NCBI RefSeq assembly: GCF_000718325.1
Contig: NZ_JOFV01000005.1
Span: 310,001-374,000, forward strand
Reading direction: 5' to 3'
Length of the DNA stretch: 64,000 nucleotides
DNA from: Oerskovia turbata
Lineage (GTDB): Bacteria > Actinomycetota > Actinomycetes > Actinomycetales > Cellulomonadaceae
Position 1 is the first letter of the stretch. The number at the start of each line of letters is the position of its first letter. Below, in pieces: positions 9,768-18,670 of this stretch. A model generated the notes under the pieces. The model had not been told where the DNA came from. It did no database searches and worked only from the letters and a program-made list of their open reading frames with translations. The translations under genes were made by a program, and so were the position numbers.

Positions 9768-10766
9768 TCACCTGAGCAGCTCCAGCACCGCGCGCTCGGC
9801 CGCGGCCCGGCTGCGCCGCCTGCCCAGGAGCGGCTCGATGGTCTGCCCGCGCTCCCAGAGGTCGATCAGCCGCGGGTCGATGTACGACGAGCGTGCGACG
9901 GCCGGGGTGTTGCCCAGCTCGTCGGCGACGTCCCGGACCACGCCCGCGACCACGGCCCGCCGGGCGCGGGCGGACGAGGGCGGTGCGCCCGCGTCCGCGA
10001 GAGCGCGGGCGGCGAGGACGGTAGCGTGCCAGGTGCGGAAGTCCTTCGCGGTCGCGTCCTCGCCCAGGCGCTCCTTGAGGTAGGAGGTCACGTCCGCGCT
10101 CGACACGTCGTGCCAGGCGACGCCGCCCGGCGTCTCCTCGCGCCACGCGAGCAGGTCGCCCGCGCCCCGACGCCGCACGAGCGTCGTGACGACCTCGCGC
10201 ACCCGTCCGTCCTCGACGACGACGTCGCGCACCTGCCCCGACTTCGCGGGGTAGCGGAAGTGGACCGAGCCGTCGCGCCGCACGCGCACGTGCTCGGTGC
10301 GCAGCGTCGCGAGCCCGTGGCTGCCGTTCTGCTTCGCGTACGCCTCGCTGCCGGCGCGGAAGTAGGCGAGGTCCAGGAGCCGGAACGCGAGCGCGAGGAC
10401 CTTGGCCCGCGGCATCCCGTCCGCCGCGAGGTCCTGGGCGACCCGGCGGCGCGCGGCAGGGAGCCGCGCGCCGACCGCCAGGACGTGGTCGAACTTGCGC
10501 CGGGCCCTGCGCTCACGCCACTGGTCGTGGTACAGGTACTGGCCGCGTCCTGCGTCGTCGTACCCGAAGGCCTGGATGTGGCCGTTCGGGTAGCGGCAGA
10601 TCCAGACGTCCGACCAGGCGGGCGGGACGACCAGGCGGGTGCAGCGCGCGACCTCGTCCGGGTCGCTCAGCCGCGAGCCGTCCACGTCGAGGTACGAGAA
10701 CCCCTTCCCGTGACGGCGTCGGCCGTACCCGGGAGAGGAGACCGAGACGCGGCGCAGGCGGACCAT
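9768..10766 (-). CDS. DNA topoisomerase IB (poxvirus-type)
   Basis: This 332-aa enzyme relaxes supercoils by nicking one strand and forming a 3'-phosphotyrosyl link. The N-terminal domain (residues 1-85) carries LVVPPAWSDVWICRYPNGHIQA, and the C-terminal catalytic domain carries FRAGSEAY, FRYPAKSG and DFRTWHAT. The nucleophile is Tyr295 in SSYIDPRLIDLW. Length matches vaccinia-like bacterial TopIB. It is an accessory enzyme, separate from TopA and gyrase. A CAGGAT box 6 nt before the start suggests a leaderless mRNA. Confidence 0.9.
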   Translation of the reverse strand: MVRLRRVSVSSPGYGRRRHGKGFSYLDVDGSRLSDPDEVARCTRLVVPPAWSDVWICRYPNGHIQAFGYDDAGRGQYLYHDQWRERRARRKFDHVLAVGARLPAARRRVAQDLAADGMPRAKVLALAFRLLDLAYFRAGSEAYAKQNGSHGLATLRTEHVRVRRDGSVHFRYPAKSGQVRDVVVEDGRVREVVTTLVRRRGAGDLLAWREETPGGVAWHDVSSADVTSYLKERLGEDATAKDFRTWHATVLAARALADAGAPPSSARARRAVVAGVVRDVADELGNTPAVARSSYIDPRLIDLWERGQTIEPLLGRRRSRAAAERAVLELLR

Positions 10767-10772
10767 CCGGTC

Positions 10773-10778
10773 ATCCTG
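10773..10778 (-). promoter_or_regulatory. Leaderless-type -10 of topoisomerase IB
   Basis: CAGGAT (minus strand) ends 6 nt before ATG 10766. Confidence 0.45.
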
Positions 10779-10814
10779 CCCCGCGCCCCAGGGACTCGCT
10801 CGTCAGCCGAACGT

Positions 10815-11837
10815 TCAGACCGGCAGCCGCAGCATGCCCTCCTGCGCGATGCTCGCCACGAGCGTCCCGTCGCGCGTGAAGACGCGGGCGGCGCCGAGGC
10901 CCCGCCCGCCCTGCGCGCTCGGGGAGGACTGGACGTAGAGCAGCCACTCGTCGACGCGTGCGTCGCGGTGCCACCACATGGCGTGGTCGAGGCTCGCGAT
11001 CGAGGCACCGGGCGTGACCCAGCTCGACCCGGTCTTGCGCAGCACGGGCTCGAGCATGATCTGGTCGCACGCGTACGCCATGAGGGCGCGGTGCAGGAGC
11101 TGGTCGCCCTCGACGGGCCCGCGGGCCTTCATCCACACCATCTGCTGGTCGGTGCGCTCGGCACCGGGGCCCAGGTAGAGCGAGCCGCCCACGTGGCGCA
11201 GGTCGAACGCGGCCTCGTGCGAGCGCGAGCGCGCGGCGGGGTGCGGGATCTTGCCGAGCTCGTCGAACGCCGACGGCAGGGTCTCGGGGTCCGGGGCCTC
11301 GGGCATGGGCGACGTGTGGTCGACGCCGTCCTGCTCCTCCTGGAACGACGCGATCATCGACAGGATCGGCTTGCCGTGCTGGACGGCGTGCGTGCGGCGT
11401 GCGCTGAACGAGCGGCCGTCGCGCAGCTTCTCGACGGCGAACTCGATGGGGGCGTCGAGGTCGCCCGCGCGCAGGAAGTAGCCGTGCATCGAGTGGGGTC
11501 GGCGATCACCCTCGACGGTCAGCCCCGCGGCGATGAGCGCCTGGGCGAGGACCTGTCCGCCGTAGATCCGGGCGTTGGGCTGGTCGACGCTCAGGCCGCC
11601 GAAGCGCACGTCGGCGCCGTCGGAACGCGAGTCGTCGGCAGGCTTCTGCTGGAGCTGGAGCGCCCGCAGCAGGTTGCCGAGCGGGTCGCGCGCGAGCTCG
11701 TCGGCCGTGACCTTGGTGCGCAGGGGCCCGGCCGGAGTGGCCTGGGCAGCGCGGGCGGTCTCGTCGGGCTGGCCGGGCTGGTGGGTCTGGCCGGGCTGCC
11801 GGGTCTGGTCGGCGCGGGGGGCACTCACGTCGGTCAC
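10815..11837 (-). CDS. tesB: Acyl-CoA thioesterase II (TesB-type double hotdog)
   Basis: This 340-aa protein hydrolyses medium/long-chain acyl-CoA in the cytosol. After a 35-residue Gln/Pro/Gly-rich N-terminal extension with short repeats (QPGQTHQPGQP), the two hotdog domains follow. Typical TesB segments are NARIYGGQVLAQAL, HSMHGYFLRAGD, DGRSFSARRTHAVQHGKPI and SLDHAMWWH. The extension is longer than in E. coli TesB and looks disordered; a later start is possible. The GTG start lies 1 nt after the haemoglobin stop, so the pair is coupled. Confidence 0.9.
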   Translation of the reverse strand: MTDVSAPRADQTRQPGQTHQPGQPDETARAAQATPAGPLRTKVTADELARDPLGNLLRALQLQQKPADDSRSDGADVRFGGLSVDQPNARIYGGQVLAQALIAAGLTVEGDRRPHSMHGYFLRAGDLDAPIEFAVEKLRDGRSFSARRTHAVQHGKPILSMIASFQEEQDGVDHTSPMPEAPDPETLPSAFDELGKIPHPAARSRSHEAAFDLRHVGGSLYLGPGAERTDQQMVWMKARGPVEGDQLLHRALMAYACDQIMLEPVLRKTGSSWVTPGASIASLDHAMWWHRDARVDEWLLYVQSSPSAQGGRGLGAARVFTRDGTLVASIAQEGMLRLPV

Positions 11838-11838
11838 G

Positions 11839-12333
11839 TCACTCCTCGAAGGTGTTGATCAGCGAGTGGGCGGCACGTTCCAGGTAGTCCCAGAGCGTGG
11901 CCTCGTGCAGCGGGGCGAGGTCGAGCGAGTCGACGCCGGCACGCATGTGCGCGAGCCAGCGGTCCCTCGCGTCGGGGTTGACCTTGAAGGGGGCGTGGCG
12001 CATGCGCAGGCGGGGGTGGCCGCGCTGCTCCGAGTACGTCGTGGGGCCGCCCCAGTACTGCTCGAGGAACATGGTCAGCCGGACCTTGGCGGGGCCGAGG
12101 TCCTCCTCGGGGTACATGGGCTTGAGGACGGGGTCCGCGGCCACCCCCTCGTAGAACACGTCGACGAGCCGCACGAACGTCTCGTGCCCCCCGATCGCGT
12201 CGTAGAAGCTGTCCGAGGATGCGACGGACTCGCGCAGGCGCGGGGGCGCGGCGCTCACCGGGAGGGCAGCGGAGGGGCCTCCAGGCGGCGGCGCGGGCGT
12301 GCCGCCGGGGTGGGGGACGGGATCGCTGGTCAC
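11839..12333 (-). CDS. glbO: Group II truncated haemoglobin (GlbO-like)
   Basis: This 164-aa protein has a Pro-rich N terminus of about 40 residues, then a 2-on-2 globin. Group II marks are [20 protein letters not shown] (Tyr at B10 and CD1), the proximal His in RMRHAPF, and Trp G8 in RDRWLAHM. These haemoglobins bind O2 or NO and are linked to respiration and nitrosative or oxidative stress; actinobacterial GlbO has reported membrane association. The GTG start is preceded by GATGAT at 6 nt, so the mRNA is probably leaderless. The downstream tesB-like gene is coupled, a pairing also seen in other actinobacteria. Confidence 0.9.
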   Translation of the reverse strand: MTSDPVPHPGGTPAPPPGGPSAALPVSAAPPRLRESVASSDSFYDAIGGHETFVRLVDVFYEGVAADPVLKPMYPEEDLGPAKVRLTMFLEQYWGGPTTYSEQRGHPRLRMRHAPFKVNPDARDRWLAHMRAGVDSLDLAPLHEATLWDYLERAAHSLINTFEE

Positions 12334-12339
12334 GCGGCC

Positions 12340-12345
12340 ATCATC
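12340..12345 (-). promoter_or_regulatory. Leaderless-type -10 of the haemoglobin gene
   Basis: GATGAT (minus strand) ends 6 nt before GTG 12333. Confidence 0.45.
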
Positions 12346-12405
12346 CCATCCGGTCGCGCACGTCCGGGCGTCCGGGCGACGTGACGCTCGCCGCTGTCGG
12401 GCTCC

Positions 12406-14097
12406 TCACAGCCCCAGCCCGTCGAGCTGGGGGAGGGCCGCCCGGACCGAGGCGCGCGCGTCGGCCGCGCTCTCGGCCGCGAGCGCGAGCTGCGCGACCT
12501 CGCGGCACTCCGCGATCGTGACCGCGCCCAGCAGCGCGGCGACGTCGGGGATCGCGCGCGCCGTCATCGACAGCGAGGACACGCCGAGCCCGACGAGCAC
12601 GGCCGCGAGCACGGGGTTCGACGCCGCCTCGCCGCACACGCCCACGGGCCGCCCCTGGAGGTCCCCGCCGCGGCAGGTCGCGGCGACCAGCTGGAGGACC
12701 GCAGGCTGCCACGGGTCGCTGAGCTCGGCGAGCGAGCCCAGGAGGCGGTCGGCGGCCATGGTGTACTGCGTGAGGTCGTTGGTGCCGATCGAGGCGAAGT
12801 GCGCGCGGGCGAGCACGGGACCGGCGAGCAGGGCTGCGCTGGGCACCTCGATCATGACGCCCGCGGTGTCCAGCCCGTGGGCCGCGCACCGGGCGACGAA
12901 CCACTCGGCCTCGGCGACGGTCGAGACCATGGGGGCCATGACCCACACCACGGCCTCCTCGGCCGCGGCTGCGAGCGAGACGGCCTCGAGCTGCTGCTCC
13001 AGGAGGTCGGGCCACTTCTCGGCCGTGCGCAGCCCGCGCACCCCCAGTGCAGGGTTCTCCTCGTCGTCGACCGACAGGAAGTGCAGGGGCTTGTCGGCGC
13101 CCGAGTCGAGCGTGCGGATCACGACCTTGCGGCCGGGGAACGCGTGGAAGACCGTGCGGTAGGCGTCGACCTGCTCGGCGACCGTCGGTGGCTCCTCACG
13201 GTCGAGGAACGCGAACTCGGAGCGGAAGAGCCCCACCCCCTCGGCCCCGGCGGCCGCGGCGGGTTCGGCGCCCGCGGGGTCGCCGATGTTGGCCAGGAGC
13301 TGGACCCGGTGGCCGTCCGCGGTGCGTCCTTCGCCCGAGAAGGTCCGCACGGTCGCGGCGAGCGCCCGGGCGGTCGCGACCTGCTCGTCCGTGGGGTGGA
13401 CCAGGACGGTCCCGGCCGACCCGTCGACGAGGACCGTGTCGCCCGCGTCGAGCGCCTCGCTCGCCCCGGCCGCGGCGACGACCGCGGGGATGCCCATGGC
13501 GTTGGCGACGATCGCGGTGTGCGACGTGGGCCCGGCGCCGTCGGTCACGATCGCGAGCACACGCGCCGGGTCGAGGCCCGCGGTCACCGACGGGGCCAGG
13601 TCGAGCGCGACCAGCACGAACGGTTCGGGGTGGTCCGGCACGCCCGGTGCGGGGCGGCCCGAGAGCGCGGCGACGATCCGGTCGCGCACGTCCGCGATGT
13701 CGCGCGCACGCTCGGCGAAGTACCCGCCGAGGGCCTCGAACTGCTGCGCGACCGACTCGGCGGCCTCCCACACGGCACGCTCGGCGATCAGGTGCTCGTC
13801 GACGACGCGCCGGGCGGCGTCGGCCGCGAGCGTGGGGTCGGCGGCCATCGCGGCCGTGGCCTCCAGGACGTCGCGCGTGTCCCCGGTCGCGGTGGCCGCA
13901 GCCCGTTCGAGGTCCGCCTGCACCTGGGCGGCTGCGACCGGGATACGGTCGGCCTCGGCGCGCAGGTCGGCCGTGGGGCGCAGGCGGAGCCCGGGGGAGG
14001 GTTCCGCGAGCGGTTCGGGCAGGAAGACGACCGGCCCGACGACCTTCCCGGGGCACACCCCGATACCGGTGATCGTCCGCTGTTCCTCGCTGGCCAC
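12406..14097 (-). CDS. ptsI: PTS enzyme I (phosphoenolpyruvate-protein phosphotransferase)
   Basis: Enzyme I takes phosphate from PEP onto a His and passes it to HPr at the head of the sugar PTS. The 563-aa length fits. The phospho-His is in GPTSHTAI (near residue 190). The PEP-binding barrel follows with GLFRSEFAF, KPLHFLSVDDEENPALG and IGTNDLTQYTMAADR, and the active-site Cys region is GVCGEAASNP. GTG 14097 is preferred because AGGAGG lies 5 nt upstream and the family N terminus ITGIGVCPGKVVGPV follows. It is divergent from genes for free IIB and IIA proteins. HPr and a IIC permease are not in the window. Confidence 0.95.
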   Translation of the reverse strand: MASEEQRTITGIGVCPGKVVGPVVFLPEPLAEPSPGLRLRPTADLRAEADRIPVAAAQVQADLERAAATATGDTRDVLEATAAMAADPTLAADAARRVVDEHLIAERAVWEAAESVAQQFEALGGYFAERARDIADVRDRIVAALSGRPAPGVPDHPEPFVLVALDLAPSVTAGLDPARVLAIVTDGAGPTSHTAIVANAMGIPAVVAAAGASEALDAGDTVLVDGSAGTVLVHPTDEQVATARALAATVRTFSGEGRTADGHRVQLLANIGDPAGAEPAAAAGAEGVGLFRSEFAFLDREEPPTVAEQVDAYRTVFHAFPGRKVVIRTLDSGADKPLHFLSVDDEENPALGVRGLRTAEKWPDLLEQQLEAVSLAAAAEEAVVWVMAPMVSTVAEAEWFVARCAAHGLDTAGVMIEVPSAALLAGPVLARAHFASIGTNDLTQYTMAADRLLGSLAELSDPWQPAVLQLVAATCRGGDLQGRPVGVCGEAASNPVLAAVLVGLGVSSLSMTARAIPDVAALLGAVTIAECREVAQLALAAESAADARASVRAALPQLDGLGL

Positions 14098-14256
14098 GAC
14101 GTCCTCCTGAGCTCGCCCGGTCCCGGCGGTCGGCCGGGTTCCCCTCCCTGGCAGTGTTCCCCAGCCGCGAGCCGAGCGCCAAGCGGGCAGGCGGCAGCTC
14201 GACGGGGCGGGGGGAAATCGCCCGCTGTTCTCCCTCGGCCGCACGTGCTGTGAGAC

Positions 14257-14262
14257 TAGGGT
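14257..14262 (+). promoter_or_regulatory. Putative -10 of the IIB-IIA operon
   Basis: TAGGGT lies 74 nt before the IIB start in the 238-bp divergent gap with ptsI. Confidence 0.4.
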
Positions 14263-14335
14263 GGAGGAAAGAGGCCTGTTCGCAGGCCTTCCCCCCGGCA
14301 ACGGCGCCCGCAGCACAGGAGTCAGGAGTTCGTAG

Positions 14336-14566
14336 ATGAGCAAGGCACAGCAGATCCTCGAGGCGCTCGGCGGACAGTCGAACGTGGTCGACCTCGAACC
14401 CTGCATCACCCGGCTGCGCGTCGAGGTGACCAACCCGGCGCTCGTCGACGAGGTCGGCCTCAAGGCCACGGGGGCGTTCGGCGTGGTGCGCTCGGGCCGC
14501 GTCATCCAGGTGATCGTGGGCCCCGAGGCGGACAACCTCGCCGCCGAGCTCGACACCCTGCGCTGA
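14336..14566 (+). CDS. PTS glucose/N-acetylglucosamine-type EIIB protein
   Basis: This 76-aa protein is a stand-alone IIB domain of the glucose family. The phosphorylated Cys23 sits in LEPCITRLRVEV, with the downstream GAFGVVRSGRVIQVIVGP loop typical of the fold. It receives phosphate from IIA and hands it to sugar held by a IIC permease encoded elsewhere. GGAG (14320-14323) provides a ribosome-binding site at a rather long distance. It is 9 bp upstream of the IIA gene, so they form an operon. Confidence 0.85.
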   Translation: MSKAQQILEALGGQSNVVDLEPCITRLRVEVTNPALVDEVGLKATGAFGVVRSGRVIQVIVGPEADNLAAELDTLR

Positions 14567-14575
14567 CACGAGCAG

Positions 14576-15115
14576 ATGCCACCGACCGGTTCCGCACCTC
14601 CAGCGCCCCCCGCAGGTTCCGGCACGTCGACGGACGAGGCCGGGCCCCGCGAACGCCTACGCGTGGGAGCACCGGTGAGCGGCACGGTCGTGGCGCTGCG
14701 CGACGTCCCTGACCCCGTGTTCGCGCAGGCGTTCGCCGGGCCCGGACTCGCGATCGAACCCTCGGTGGACGGCGACGGGATCTCCACGGTCGTGGCCCCC
14801 GCCGCGGGCACGGTCGGTTCACTGTTCCCGCACGCCTTCGCGCTCGAGGCGACCGGTGGGCGCACCGTCCTGGTCCACCTGGGCATCGACACGGTGCGGC
14901 TCGGGGGAGAGGGGTTCCAGCTCCACGTCGAGCCGGGAGACCGGGTCGAGGCGGGCGCGACCCTGCTGTCCTGGGAGCCGCCGCGAGTGGCCGCGCTGGG
15001 CCTGGCGACAGTGTGCTCGGTCATCGCGCTCCAGGGCGACCCGTCGCTCCTGACGTCGCTCGTCCGCCCGGGCGCGGCCGTCCGGGCGGGCGATCCGATC
15101 CTCGCCTGGGGCTGA
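14576..15115 (+). CDS. crr: PTS glucose-type EIIA protein (Crr-like)
   Basis: This 179-aa protein has a 28-residue Pro-rich lead and then a complete IIA-Glc fold. His86 in LFPHAFAL and His101 in LVHLGIDTV correspond to the two active-site histidines of E. coli Crr. It accepts phosphate from HPr and donates it to IIB Cys. In many bacteria IIA-Glc also regulates carbon uptake, but that role is unproven in actinobacteria. It follows the IIB gene closely and converges on mscS, with a short GACCGG/CCGGTC hairpin at 15117-15135 between them. Confidence 0.9.
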   Translation: MPPTGSAPPAPPAGSGTSTDEAGPRERLRVGAPVSGTVVALRDVPDPVFAQAFAGPGLAIEPSVDGDGISTVVAPAAGTVGSLFPHAFALEATGGRTVLVHLGIDTVRLGGEGFQLHVEPGDRVEAGATLLSWEPPRVAALGLATVCSVIALQGDPSLLTSLVRPGAAVRAGDPILAWG

Positions 15116-15137
15116 GGACCGGCCCGCTGCCGGTCGG

Positions 15138-16271
15138 CTACCTGTCCGGCTGTGCCGGGTCGTCCGGCAGCGCGTCGCGCGTCTGCAGCGAGTCCTTGGC
15201 CTGCACCTCGTCCTTCGGCTGCACGACGTCGCGCGCCTGCAGGGCGTCCGGGTTCTGCGCGGTGTCACGGTTGTGCACCGCGTCCTTGTCGTGCACCGCG
15301 TCCTGCGGTGCTGCCTCGAGGGCAGCGGGCGGCTCGGCGCCGGCCAGCGGCACGTGCGCCGCGGCGAGGCGCTCGCGGACCGTGGTGCGCAGCGCACGGG
15401 AGATCTCGCCCTGCATCGAGGCCTGGGTCTTGACGGAGACCTTGAGGACCATCTCCTCGGGGGTCATCGACTCGATGCCGGACACGGCGGGCTGCTCCAG
15501 GAGGTAGGTGCCCAGGACGGGGTCGGCGGCGACGGCCTCGCCGGCCTCGCGCAGGACCCGCTCGACCTGGTCGAGGTCCGCGAAGTAGGCGACGTGTACC
15601 TCGGCCGAGGCGCGGCCCCACTCCTGCGACTTGTTGCCCGTGCGCAGGATCTCGCCGTTGCGGATGTACCAGAGGGTGCCGTCGCCGTCGCGGACCTTGG
15701 TCACGCGCAGCGCGACCTCCTCGACCGTCCCGGCCACGACGCCGAAGTCGACCGAGTCGCCCACGCCGTACTGGTCCTCGAGCAGCATGAACGTGCCCGA
15801 CAGGAAGTCCTTGACGAGGCTCTGTGCGCCGAAGCCCAGCGCGACGCCCACGATCCCGGCGGATGCGAGGAACGGCGCGATGTTCATGCCCAGCTCGGTG
15901 AGCACCATGAGGACGATCGTCGATCCGAGCAGGATGTTCGCGGTCGAGCGCAGGACCGAGCCGATCGTGCGGGCACGCTGGGCCCGACGTGCGCTCGCGA
16001 GAGGGTTGGCGCGCAGCAGGACGTTGCCCACGGGCGACGCGGACAGGCCCTTGAGGCCCGTCATGCCGCGCCGATCGGTGAGGGGGGTGCCGTCGGCGAT
16101 GTGCTCGGTCACGCGGCGGATGACGCGGCGGATCACGGCCAGCAGGACGGAGCCGATCACGACGATGAGGATGATCCGCAGCGGCGTGCCGAGGAACCAG
16201 TCGAGCCACACGTTGGCGTGCTCGGCGATCTCGTCGCCGATGTCGGTGGGGGACGGGGACGGGGAAGCCAT
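15138..16271 (-). CDS. MscS-family mechanosensitive channel with repetitive C-terminal tail
   Basis: This 377-aa channel is predicted to release solutes during hypo-osmotic shock. Hydrophobic helices lie at about 24-48 and 110-130, then the pore helix TM3 (IAPFLASAGIVGVALGFGAQ). The beta domain QYGVGDSVDFGVVAGTVEEV and an alpha/beta cytoplasmic domain follow. Residues 324-371 are eight tandem six-residue units of the form Dx[VAL][QH]x[KRP], absent from E. coli MscS. The start has TAACCT 6 nt upstream. It could equally be called YggB/MscCG-like; it lacks the extra C-terminal TM of MscCG. Confidence 0.9.
   Translation of the reverse strand: MASPSPSPTDIGDEIAEHANVWLDWFLGTPLRIILIVVIGSVLLAVIRRVIRRVTEHIADGTPLTDRRGMTGLKGLSASPVGNVLLRANPLASARRAQRARTIGSVLRSTANILLGSTIVLMVLTELGMNIAPFLASAGIVGVALGFGAQSLVKDFLSGTFMLLEDQYGVGDSVDFGVVAGTVEEVALRVTKVRDGDGTLWYIRNGEILRTGNKSQEWGRASAEVHVAYFADLDQVERVLREAGEAVAADPVLGTYLLEQPAVSGIESMTPEEMVLKVSVKTQASMQGEISRALRTTVRERLAAAHVPLAGAEPPAALEAAPQDAVHDKDAVHNRDTAQNPDALQARDVVQPKDEVQAKDSLQTRDALPDDPAQPDR
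15159..15302 (-). repeat. Eight 18-bp repeats encoding hexapeptides at the MscS C terminus
   Basis: The encoded units are DAVHDK, DAVHNR, DTAQNP, DALQAR, DVVQPK, DEVQAK, DSLQTR and DALPDD. The register is perfect at 18 bp with no indels, and each unit begins with Asp. Confidence 0.85.
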
Positions 16272-16277
16272 CCCGGC

Positions 16278-16283
16278 AGGTTA
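16278..16283 (-). promoter_or_regulatory. Leaderless-type -10 of mscS
   Basis: TAACCT (minus strand) ends 6 nt before ATG 16271. Confidence 0.5.
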
Positions 16284-16474
16284 CCCGCCGCAGCGAGCGG
16301 CCCGACGACGTCGGGCGCCTCACGTGACGAGCCTCACCGGCCGCGGGGGACGGGTCCTGCGGAGGGCCTGTGAGGACGGTGCGCGGGCGGTGTGCGCACG
16401 GGTCCGAGGGGCTGAACCTGGCGACCACCCGCGCCACACCGGGCGCAAGGCCTGCCGTCGCCCCCGTGCTCTGG

Positions 16475-16480
16475 CAGGAT
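16475..16480 (+). promoter_or_regulatory. Leaderless-type -10 of malQ
   Basis: CAGGAT ends 7 nt before GTG 16488. Confidence 0.45.
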
Positions 16481-16487
16481 CACCCTC

Positions 16488-18665
16488 GTGAGCGTTCCAC
16501 AACATGTCGCGGCCGACGTGCCCGAACCGCTGGTCCAGCTGGCCGCGGCCCATGGTGTCGCGCCCGACTTCTGGGGCTTCGACGGCACGCAGCGTCAGGT
16601 GAGCGCGCAGACCCTCGTCGCGGTGCTCGAGGCGCTGGGCGTGCCCGCGTCGTCCCCCGAGAAGGTCGCCGTGAGCCTCGAGCACTCGGTCGACGACGAG
16701 TGGCGGCAGATGCTGCCCCCGACCGTCGTGGTGCGCCAGGGCGACGAGCTGCGGTTCCCTGTGCACGTCGCCGACGGCGCACCCGTCGAGGTGTGGGTCG
16801 AGCTCGAGCCGGTCGAGCCGACCGGGTACCGGTCGACCGCGCCCGCGGTGCGCGCGCACCGTGCCCTGAGCCAGGTCGACGCGTACGTCGAGCCCCGCAC
16901 GGTCGACGGCCGGGCGGTCGGGCGGGCGACGTTCGCCGTCCCGGCGGACCTCCCGCTGGGCTGGCACGAGATCCATGCCACGAGCGAGGGCACGCAGGCG
17001 CGAGCCACGCTGGTCGTGACGCCGCAGCGGCTCGAGCTGCCCCGGGCGGTGCGCGAGGGGCGGGCGTGGGGCCTCATGGCCCAGCTCTACTCGGTGCGGT
17101 CCAGGGCGTCGTGGGGCGTGGGGGACCTGGCGGACCTCGCTGACCTCGCGTGGCTGGGAGCGCACCGGGCGGGGGCCGACTTCGTGCTCGTCAACCCGCT
17201 GGCGGCGGCTGAGCCCCGCACCCCCATGACCCCCTCGCCCTACCTGCCCACGAGCAGGCGCTTCGTGAATCCCCTGTACATCCGTGTCGAGGACGTGCGC
17301 GAGACGGGCTATCTCTCGGCCGCGGACCGTTCGCTCGTCGAGTGGGCCTTCGACCCGGTGCGGGACCTGAGCTCCGACGCGGGCCCGATCGACCGGGACG
17401 CTGCCTGGGAGGCGAAGAAGGCCGCGCTCGAGGTCGTCTTCGCGGCGCCGCGGTCGACCGCGCGCCAGGCGGCGTTCGACGCTTTCCGGGCCGAGCAGGG
17501 CAAGGGGCTCGAGGACTTCGCGACGTGGTGCATGCTCGCCGACCACTTCGGCGACCGTGACTGGCCCCCGCAGGTGCTCGACCCGACGTCGCCCGCGGTC
17601 GCGGCGCTGCGCGAGCAGCTCGACGACCAGGTCGAGTTCTACTGCTGGCTCCAGTGGGTCGCGGACGAGCAGCTCGAGGTCGCGCAACGCACGGCCCTGG
17701 ACGCCGGGATGTCGATCGGGATCATGCACGACCTCGCCGTGGGCGTCCACCCGCACGGGGCCGACGCCTGGGCGCACCACGACGTCCTCGCGGGCGGGGT
17801 GACGGTCGGCGCGCCGCCGGACATGTACAACCAGCAGGGGCAGAACTGGTCGCAGCCGCCGTGGGACCCGCGTGCCCTGGCCCGCGCCGGGTACGCGCCC
17901 TTCCGCGACCTGCTGCGCACGGTGCTGCGTCACGCGGGCGCGATCCGGGTCGACCACGTCATCGGTCTGTTCCGGCTCTGGTGGATCCCGGGTGCGGCGC
18001 GCGCCGACGCCGGGGCCTACGTCCGCTACGACCACGAGGCGCTCGTGGGCATCCTGTGCCTCGAGGCGCAGCGCGCCGGGGCCATGGTCATCGGCGAGGA
18101 CCTCGGGGTGTACGAACCCTGGGTCCGCGACTACCTCGCCGAGCGGGGCATCCTCGGGACCTCCGTGCTGTGGTTCGAGAAGGGCGAGGGCGGGCGTCCG
18201 CTGGCCCCCGAGGCGTACCGCCGGCTCGCGCTGGCCACGGTCACGACGCACGATCTGCCCCCGACCGCGGGATACCTCGCGGGCGAGCACGTCGACCTGC
18301 GTGAGCGTCTGGGCCTGCTCACCGAGCCGGCCACCCAGGTCCGCCAGGCGGCCCGCGCGGAGCGGGACGGCATGGTGGCCTTCCTGGCAGAGCGCGGGCT
18401 GATCGGTGACGACCCGTCCGAGCGTGAGCTCGTCGAGGCGCTGCACGTCCTGATCGCGCAGACGCCCGCGGCCCTGATCGGTGTCTCGCTCGCCGACGCG
18501 GTGGGGGAGCGTCGCACGCAGAACCAGCCCGGGACGGACCAGGAGTACCCCAACTGGAAGGTCCCGCTGGGCGACTCGTCGGGCAACGTGGTGCTGCTCG
18601 AGGACCTGTTCGACAACGCCCGTCTGCTCTCGCTCGCGAAGGTCATGCGGGAGGCGCTGTCCTGA
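16488..18665 (+). CDS. malQ: 4-alpha-glucanotransferase (amylomaltase)
   Basis: MalQ transfers maltodextrin segments between chains in cytosolic maltose/glycogen metabolism (GH77). At 725 aa it is the long actinobacterial form, with an N-terminal beta-rich extension (about 1-175) before the barrel. Catalytic segments are present: nucleophile Asp in AIRVDHVIGLFRLWW, acid/base Glu in VIGEDLGVYEPWV, and the transition-state His-Asp in TTHDLPP. SPYLPTSRRFVNPLYI is the substrate-binding start. It appears monocistronic and is followed by a nested palindromic element. Confidence 0.95.
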   Translation: MSVPQHVAADVPEPLVQLAAAHGVAPDFWGFDGTQRQVSAQTLVAVLEALGVPASSPEKVAVSLEHSVDDEWRQMLPPTVVVRQGDELRFPVHVADGAPVEVWVELEPVEPTGYRSTAPAVRAHRALSQVDAYVEPRTVDGRAVGRATFAVPADLPLGWHEIHATSEGTQARATLVVTPQRLELPRAVREGRAWGLMAQLYSVRSRASWGVGDLADLADLAWLGAHRAGADFVLVNPLAAAEPRTPMTPSPYLPTSRRFVNPLYIRVEDVRETGYLSAADRSLVEWAFDPVRDLSSDAGPIDRDAAWEAKKAALEVVFAAPRSTARQAAFDAFRAEQGKGLEDFATWCMLADHFGDRDWPPQVLDPTSPAVAALREQLDDQVEFYCWLQWVADEQLEVAQRTALDAGMSIGIMHDLAVGVHPHGADAWAHHDVLAGGVTVGAPPDMYNQQGQNWSQPPWDPRALARAGYAPFRDLLRTVLRHAGAIRVDHVIGLFRLWWIPGAARADAGAYVRYDHEALVGILCLEAQRAGAMVIGEDLGVYEPWVRDYLAERGILGTSVLWFEKGEGGRPLAPEAYRRLALATVTTHDLPPTAGYLAGEHVDLRERLGLLTEPATQVRQAARAERDGMVAFLAERGLIGDDPSERELVEALHVLIAQTPAALIGVSLADAVGERRTQNQPGTDQEYPNWKVPLGDSSGNVVLLEDLFDNARLLSLAKVMREALS

Positions 18666-18670
18666 CCCCT

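Noticed and set aside
12799..14253. 484-codon plus-strand ORF over ptsI
   Set aside because: It mirrors ptsI in the opposite strand, and PTS enzyme I motifs clearly assign the minus strand.
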